DNA of 64,000 nt from Bacillota bacterium (GTDB taxonomy: Bacteria; Bacillota; Clostridia; Acetivibrionales; DTU013): contig JAEXNT010000074.1 of the NCBI GenBank assembly GCA_023439545.1, positions 1 through 64,000 on the forward strand, read 5' to 3'. Positions 59,419-64,000 of this stretch are shown in pieces. The notes below the pieces were generated by a model that was not told the origin of the DNA, ran no database searches, and worked only from the letters and a program-made list of their open reading frames with translations. The position numbers and the translations under genes were made by a program. How positions within the stretch are numbered: position 1 is the stretch's first letter; each line of letters opens with the position of its first letter.

Positions 59419-61023
59419 ATGAATGTAAGGCATAAGCAAAGTACTTTAGACAAACAAAATTCAAAATCGATCAATATCATCATTATCCTGTGCTTAGCGA
59501 TACTTGCAGTAATGATAGGAATACAGGCCGGAGATGTTTGGTACAAGCTGGACGTCAGTGTGGTGGAGAATCTTGACACGGAGAACTTCAAAAATGCTTT
59601 GAATCTATCGCTGCCTATAATAGAACAAGTATATAACAGCGGAGAATACAGTGTTTCATTTTCAGGTGAAATAAAGGACCTGCTGGTGAAATTGTTCGAT
59701 TTTGACCTGGAATCGCCTGTTTCCATCCTAAATATTCAATCGCCCGTTTTCATGAGTTATTATAACAAAATATCCAATGCGGCCCGGGTAGCCGCACCTG
59801 AGCATGCAGGCGACGAAGCTTCGGCAGATAAGGCCGGCTCGTCCGGCGATACGGGGAAAGCGGGGCTGCAGGGGGATAGCCAGGCATTACCCGGGCAGGA
59901 CGGTCAGAAGGATTGCACGGGTAAAGACAATACTGCTGACGGGGGAAATAATTCAGGAAATGAAACAGGAGACAGTTCGGGAAACAGCAATGCAGGCAGC
60001 AGCGGGGGAAACAGTAATGCAGGCAGCAGCGGAGGAAAAAATGATAGTGGAGGAAGGAACGCCGACGGAACCGGGAATAACTCACAAGGCGGGAAATCCG
60101 AAGGAAACAGGACAGGTACGGCGCCGGACGGCAGTATTGCAGGTAATGAGCCGGCAGGCAGCGGAGAAGCTGCAAAGTCCGGTAATACGGATACATCCAA
60201 GTCCGGTACGACAGGCAATCCGAAGAACCCTGCCGACCTGCAGCCGATAAGCAGTATCACCTATGAAGTCGAAGATGATGAAAAAGAGGAAAACAGCGAC
60301 CTTGTTGCGGTAGACTCCATTGTTTTGAATAACTTTACAAAACACAGGATAGACATAGCCAAACTGCTTAAGGAACCGCTGAAGCTGAATTTCAGCAAAA
60401 AAGGTCCGAAAGTGCTGGTTTATCATACACATACGAGCGAGAGCTATGTGCTTAAGGCATCAGATCTCGGAAAGAAAGCTGTGCCCAGCTTCACCACAAA
60501 CCCGAAATACAGCGTGGTAAGAGTAGGGGAGGAGCTTGCGAGGAACCTGAGAAAATACGGCATTGAGACGCTGCATGACGGTACGGTGCACGATAAGGTA
60601 AGGGATGCGGCTTACGGAGTTGCGATAAATACGCTGCAAAGCTATAAAAAAGGCTATCCCTCCGCGAAGGTATACATAGATGTACATAGAGACGCAACGG
60701 TCAATTCCAAGCTCAGGCTTACCAAAAATATCAACGGCAGGAACGCCGCGCAGATAATGTTCGTTGTGGGAAGCGACGGGAAGTGGTCGTTCCCTGGTTG
60801 GCAGGAAAACCTGAAGTTCGTGCTGAAGCTGCAGCAGGAGCTGAATAAAAAATATCCCGGTCTTGCAAGGCCGATCCGTATCGTCGACAAGCGTTACAAC
60901 CAGCAGATATCCGACGGCGCGATCCTCATAGAAGTGGGCGGCGACGGCAACCTTCTCTCAGAGTGTCTGGAAAGCACGAAATATCTCGCGGAAGCCCTGA
61001 ATAAGGTAATGTCGGATAAATGA
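59419..61023 (+). CDS. spoIIP: Stage II sporulation protein P
   Basis: A 534-residue SpoIIP. N-terminal membrane helix (about 19-36, INIIIILCLAILAVMIGIQAG), an external region, then a very long Gly/Ser/Asn/Asp linker (about residues 115-280) with GSSGGNSNAGSSGG repeats. The catalytic domain follows: KVLVYHTHTSESYV, KYSVVRVGEELARNLRKYGI, KVYIDVHRDA and ILIEVGGDGNLLSECLES. With SpoIID it digests septal peptidoglycan during engulfment. GGAGG sets ATG 59419, and the upstream open frame (from 59245) is not used. It lacks the usual gpr neighbour. Confidence 0.93.
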   Translation: MNVRHKQSTLDKQNSKSINIIIILCLAILAVMIGIQAGDVWYKLDVSVVENLDTENFKNALNLSLPIIEQVYNSGEYSVSFSGEIKDLLVKLFDFDLESPVSILNIQSPVFMSYYNKISNAARVAAPEHAGDEASADKAGSSGDTGKAGLQGDSQALPGQDGQKDCTGKDNTADGGNNSGNETGDSSGNSNAGSSGGNSNAGSSGGKNDSGGRNADGTGNNSQGGKSEGNRTGTAPDGSIAGNEPAGSGEAAKSGNTDTSKSGTTGNPKNPADLQPISSITYEVEDDEKEENSDLVAVDSIVLNNFTKHRIDIAKLLKEPLKLNFSKKGPKVLVYHTHTSESYVLKASDLGKKAVPSFTTNPKYSVVRVGEELARNLRKYGIETLHDGTVHDKVRDAAYGVAINTLQSYKKGYPSAKVYIDVHRDATVNSKLRLTKNINGRNAAQIMFVVGSDGKWSFPGWQENLKFVLKLQQELNKKYPGLARPIRIVDKRYNQQISDGAILIEVGGDGNLLSECLESTKYLAEALNKVMSDK

Positions 61024-61072
61024 AATGCATTGTTTTCTGAATGAGGCGACACAGGAAAGATAATACTACTTT

Positions 61073-61390
61073 ATGGATAAACCGATGAAGCTGGTCCGGA
61101 GGGTACCTTTGAATAGAGTAGAGCGATTCAAGCAAAGGAGAATTTTGATAAAGGGATATATTACAGCGGCAGCGTTGTCTCTTTTTTTCCTGATTACAGG
61201 GATCCTGGCCGTGGACCGTGCTACGAACCAGCTTGTTTCCGGCAGGCAGGGCATTGCGCTGGCTGCTTTTGACAGTAAGGAATCCAGCCTTGAAATCACG
61301 CTGATGAATCAAAAAATCTATCTGAACACCCAGTATATCAACCGCGACATGGAGCATCTCAGGGATAAGCTCAGCCACCTGTTCGGGTGA
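61073..61390 (+). CDS. Hypothetical single-pass membrane protein
   Basis: A 105-residue protein: basic N-terminus (KLVRRVPLNRVERFKQRRILIKG), one helix (about 29-47, YITAAALSLFFLITGILAV), then an external-type domain of about 58 residues. It lies 50 bp after spoIIP, suggesting a sporulation-linked role by position only. The stop TGA is part of a GTGAAAC repeat copy, so the original C-terminus may have been altered. Confidence 0.65.
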   Translation: MDKPMKLVRRVPLNRVERFKQRRILIKGYITAAALSLFFLITGILAVDRATNQLVSGRQGIALAAFDSKESSLEITLMNQKIYLNTQYINRDMEHLRDKLSHLFG

Positions 61391-61421
61391 AACGCAGGGA
61401 CGGTTCATTCTTTTGTTTCAG
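61387..61421. repeat. Dispersed repeat, copy 4 (supplies a stop codon)
   Basis: GTGAAACGCAGGGACGGTTC, then ATTCTTTTGTTTCAG; the TGA at 61388-61390 ends the preceding gene. Confidence 0.8.
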
Positions 61422-61459
61422 TTTGAACAATTCAATTCAATGTGACATATAGTCGTCTT

Positions 61460-61494
61460 ATTTGCTGTAGTATTATAAGAATAAAACAGCAAAT
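61460..61494. promoter_or_regulatory. 9-bp inverted repeat with 17-bp spacer
   Basis: ATTTGCTGT (61460-61468) and ACAGCAAAT (61486-61494) are perfect arms around a TATTATAAG-containing centre. It precedes a possible -10 TATACT (61499-61504), so it may be an operator for the HEAT-like gene. Confidence 0.4.
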
Positions 61495-61578
61495 ATGGTA
61501 TACTTGTTATAAGCGGCACTGCATAAAGTGTGCTGTGGTGCGCTGTGTTTTGACAGTGTTACCAAAGGAGTGGTTTCG

Positions 61579-62190
61579 GTGGTAAGTGCCGAGGTACTAA
61601 TAGGCGTCAACAAGGATAATGCAGGGAAAATAGCCGGAGCGATCCCTAAAGCTGATCTCCCGGAACTAGTCGGGCGGCTGTCTGAAAAAGACGACAAGCT
61701 AAGATATGCCGCGCTTTTGCTGCTTCAAAGCCGTTCTGTCGCCAACGGTGACGTTTATCCATTCTGGGACATTTTTCGAGAAAAGCTCAAAAGCGATAAT
61801 TCCTACCAGAGAAGTATCGGGATGCTGCTGATCGCAGAGAATGCCAGGTGGGATACTGAAAATAAGCTGGATGGAATGCTGCTGGAATATTTTGCATTAT
61901 TCCATGATGAAAAGCCGATAACGATACGGCAGAGCATACAAGCCCTTCGCAGCATCATACCTTATAAACCGGAATTGGCGGATAAGATTGCCTCAGCACT
62001 TATGTCCGTCAGTCTTCAGGATATAAAGGAAACCATGCGCAGATCCATACTGCTTGATATTCTGGAGATCCTGCTGCTCATACGCAGGCAGAGACCTCAC
62101 GGTGCGATGGATGGTTATATTTCCGAAGCGCTTTTGGGCGGTATCCTCGATAAAAAGAGTAAAAACGCGGTAGAAGCCATGCTGCGCTAG
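61579..62190 (+). CDS. HEAT-repeat-like helical protein
   Basis: About 203 residues, almost entirely helical, with Leu-rich repeats such as LPELVGRLSEKDDKLRYAAL and RQSIQALRSIIPYKPELADK, spaced like HEAT/ARM repeats. No membrane segment or catalytic motif. Function unknown; HEAT proteins usually mediate protein contacts. AAAGGAG eight bases upstream supports GTG 61579; the ORF start at 61528 would add a Cys-rich stretch without a ribosome site. Between spoIIP and lepA. Confidence 0.6.
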   Translation: MVSAEVLIGVNKDNAGKIAGAIPKADLPELVGRLSEKDDKLRYAALLLLQSRSVANGDVYPFWDIFREKLKSDNSYQRSIGMLLIAENARWDTENKLDGMLLEYFALFHDEKPITIRQSIQALRSIIPYKPELADKIASALMSVSLQDIKETMRRSILLDILEILLLIRRQRPHGAMDGYISEALLGGILDKKSKNAVEAMLR

Positions 62191-62201
62191 TTTAGTATAA
62201 A

Positions 62202-62263
62202 CGAAACAAAAGAACCGTCCCTGCGTTTCGCGTCCCTGCGTTTCACTCCCCTGCGTTTCACTC
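62202..62263. repeat. Dispersed repeat, copy 5 (expanded)
   Basis: CGAAACAAAAGAACCGTCCC, then the 3' arm iterated: (GTCCC)TGCGTTTCGC, GTCCCTGCGTTTCAC, TCCCCTGCGTTTCAC. Local slippage or stepwise duplication of one arm. Confidence 0.8.
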
Positions 62264-62365
62264 CTTTATTTTATTGTAAACGGATGTTATAATTGTACTG
62301 CATTATTGAAAAATTAATGTAATACGTTAAGGCGCGATGCCTTTGAAATGACAAGGGGAAAATGA

Positions 62366-64000
62366 ATGTCAGGCAGACAGGACAATATACGTAATTTTTG
62401 TATTATAGCGCATATAGATCACGGTAAATCGACCCTGGCCGACCGTCTTATCCAAAAGACGGGAGTCCTCACCGAGAGGGAGATGCAGGAGCAGGTTCTC
62501 GATACCATGGACATCGAACGGGAGCGCGGCATCACCATAAAGGCGCAGGCTGTCAGAATGGTATACAAGGCCGGCGATGGGAAGGAATATATTTATAACC
62601 TTATCGACACCCCCGGCCATGTGGACTTCAATTACGAAGTGTCCAGAAGCCTTGCCGCATGCGAAGGCGCAGTCCTGGTCGTAGATGCGGCGCAGGGCGT
62701 TGAGGCCCAGACATTGGCCAACGTTTACCTTGCGCTCGATCACAATCTCGAAATTATGCCGGTCATTAACAAGATAGATTTACCGAGCGCCCAGCCGGAG
62801 CATGTCAAAAAGGAAATAGAAGACGTGATCGGTCTGGACTGTTCGGAAGCCCCCGAAATTTCTGCAAAGAACGGTATTAATATAGAAGCTGTTCTGGAGC
62901 AGATAGTAAAGGTGATCCCACCGCCGCACGGAGATGAAAACGCTCCGCTGAGGGCGTTGATATTCGATTCGTTTTACGACAGCTATAAAGGCGTTATCGT
63001 GCACATCAGGGTAATGGAAGGCTCTGTCAGGACCGGCGATACTATCCGCATGATGTACACGAAAAAGGAATTCGTCGTTACTGAAGTCGGATATTTCAGG
63101 CCCGGCCAATATTCACCCTGCGATGGGCTTTTGGCGGGGGACGTGGGATACATCTGCGCAAGCATAAAAAACGTCCGGGACACTCGCGTAGGCGATACGG
63201 TGACTCTTGCCGAAAGGCCGGCGAACGAGCCGCTGCCGGGCTACAAGAAAGTCCAGTCCATGGTGTTCTGCGGAATTTATCCTGCTGACGGATCTAAATA
63301 CGGCGATCTTAGGGATGCTCTCGAAAAGCTGCAGCTGAATGACGCAGCGCTTTTGTTTGAACCGGAGACTTCCGTTGCTTTGGGCTTCGGCTTCAGGTGC
63401 GGTTTTCTCGGCCTGCTGCACATGGAGATAATACAGGAGAGGCTTGAAAGAGAATTCGACTTTGATCTCGTGACCACGGCTCCCAGCGTAATTTACAGGA
63501 TAACGCTGACCGACGGCGAGGTCATCAATATAGACAACCCGACCAATCTGCCGCCCGTAACGTCGATAGAAAAGATGGAGGAACCAATCGTAAAAGCGAC
63601 GATAATGACGCCGATCGAATACGTAGGCAGTATAATGGAACTCTCGCAGGAGAGGCGCGGCGTCTACAAGGATATGTCATACCTGGATGAAACAAGGGTA
63701 ATTCTGACCTATGAACTGCCGCTTAACGAAATAATATATGACTTCTTCGATGCGCTGAAATCCAGGACCAGGGGCTATGCCTCCCTCGATTATGAACTTA
63801 TGGGGTATAGGGAATCGGAGCTTGTCAAGCTCGACATCATGCTGAACAGCGAGATCGTGGATGCGCTCTCCTTCATCGTGCATACGGAAAAAGCCTATAC
63901 GAGAGCAAGAAGAATAGCTGAAAAGCTCAAGGACGCAATACCGAGGCAGCAGTTCGAAATTCCGATACAGGCGTGCATAGGCGGCAAGATAATCGCCAGA
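62366..64000 (+). CDS. lepA: Elongation factor 4 (LepA), partial
   Basis: 545 codons are visible and the frame runs off the window end; a full LepA is about 600 residues. G1 AHIDHGKST, G2 ERERGITIKAQAV, G3 DTPGHVDF and G4 NKIDLP mark the GTPase domain. Domains II-IV follow with GFGFRCGFLGLLHMEI and MELSQERRGVYKDM, and the LepA-specific C-terminal domain begins (FIVHTEKAYTRARRIAEKLK). It back-translocates or remodels stalled ribosomes. ATG 62366 follows AAGGGG; ATG 62362 is out of frame. The gene order spoIIP...lepA is typical of Clostridia and Bacilli. Confidence 0.96.
   Translation, partial: MSGRQDNIRNFCIIAHIDHGKSTLADRLIQKTGVLTEREMQEQVLDTMDIERERGITIKAQAVRMVYKAGDGKEYIYNLIDTPGHVDFNYEVSRSLAACEGAVLVVDAAQGVEAQTLANVYLALDHNLEIMPVINKIDLPSAQPEHVKKEIEDVIGLDCSEAPEISAKNGINIEAVLEQIVKVIPPPHGDENAPLRALIFDSFYDSYKGVIVHIRVMEGSVRTGDTIRMMYTKKEFVVTEVGYFRPGQYSPCDGLLAGDVGYICASIKNVRDTRVGDTVTLAERPANEPLPGYKKVQSMVFCGIYPADGSKYGDLRDALEKLQLNDAALLFEPETSVALGFGFRCGFLGLLHMEIIQERLEREFDFDLVTTAPSVIYRITLTDGEVINIDNPTNLPPVTSIEKMEEPIVKATIMTPIEYVGSIMELSQERRGVYKDMSYLDETRVILTYELPLNEIIYDFFDALKSRTRGYASLDYELMGYRESELVKLDIMLNSEIVDALSFIVHTEKAYTRARRIAEKLKDAIPRQQFEIPIQACIGGKIIAR

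Overview
The window reads as a chromosomal segment of an endospore-forming Clostridia-type Firmicute. Evidence: spoIIP upstream of lepA, a T-box leader on hisS, frequent GTG/TTG starts with strong GGAGG ribosome sites, a sortase with an LPXTG substrate, and the neighbourhood apt-relA-(MBL hydrolase)-hisS-aspS. I cannot name a species. No tRNA, rRNA or CRISPR array was seen.

Layout. 1-4650: the end of a secreted-type protein, a DUF1015 protein, a PRC-barrel protein, a small YtxH-like protein and an AI-2E-family permease. 4800-26600: a large surface-polysaccharide locus. It opens with a decayed tail of a bacterial tyrosine kinase and a LoaP-type NusG paralogue behind its own promoter. A bacillosamine-type module follows (4,6-dehydratase, aminotransferase, phosphoglycosyl transferase, acetyltransferase). 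Next comes an AT-rich, probably transferred block (three glycosyltransferases, a deacetylase-like protein, Wzy, an acyltransferase relic, Wzx), then a ManNAcA dehydrogenase. Two genes on the opposite strand make UDP-GlcA/GalA; one of them is an HTH-dehydrogenase fusion. Last is a WbpA-WbpB-WbpE module for a 2,3-diamino uronic acid, and a PF14907 nucleotidyltransferase. 26600-30100: a Wzy/O-antigen-ligase-like membrane protein with a TPR tail, an LPKTG protein and a class D-like sortase. 30150-33200: alaS and a HIT protein. 33370-35530: chain-length regulator, tyrosine autokinase and PHP phosphatase, which probably control export of the glycan made upstream.

35520-40223, minus strand: a compact peptide natural-product (RiPP-type) operon behind a good promoter. 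It encodes a PqqD-like recognition protein, a radical SAM/SPASM enzyme, a 65-residue cysteine-rich precursor, an HprK-like kinase, an S26-type peptidase and an ABC exporter. It is the best candidate here for an undescribed system.

40300-64000: mostly housekeeping (galE, rpsU, yqeY, recJ, apt, relA, MBL hydrolase, hisS, aspS, signal peptidase, a giant 2-hydroxyacyl-CoA dehydratase activase-like protein, spoIIP, lepA running off the end). It is interrupted by an orphan phage-tail-like Asp-box protein. Non-coding structure here includes a nearly identical 42-nt nested-hairpin leader before both apt and aspS. A dispersed palindromic repeat occurs five times; one copy caps what looks like a stem of the hisS T-box, and another supplies a gene's stop codon.
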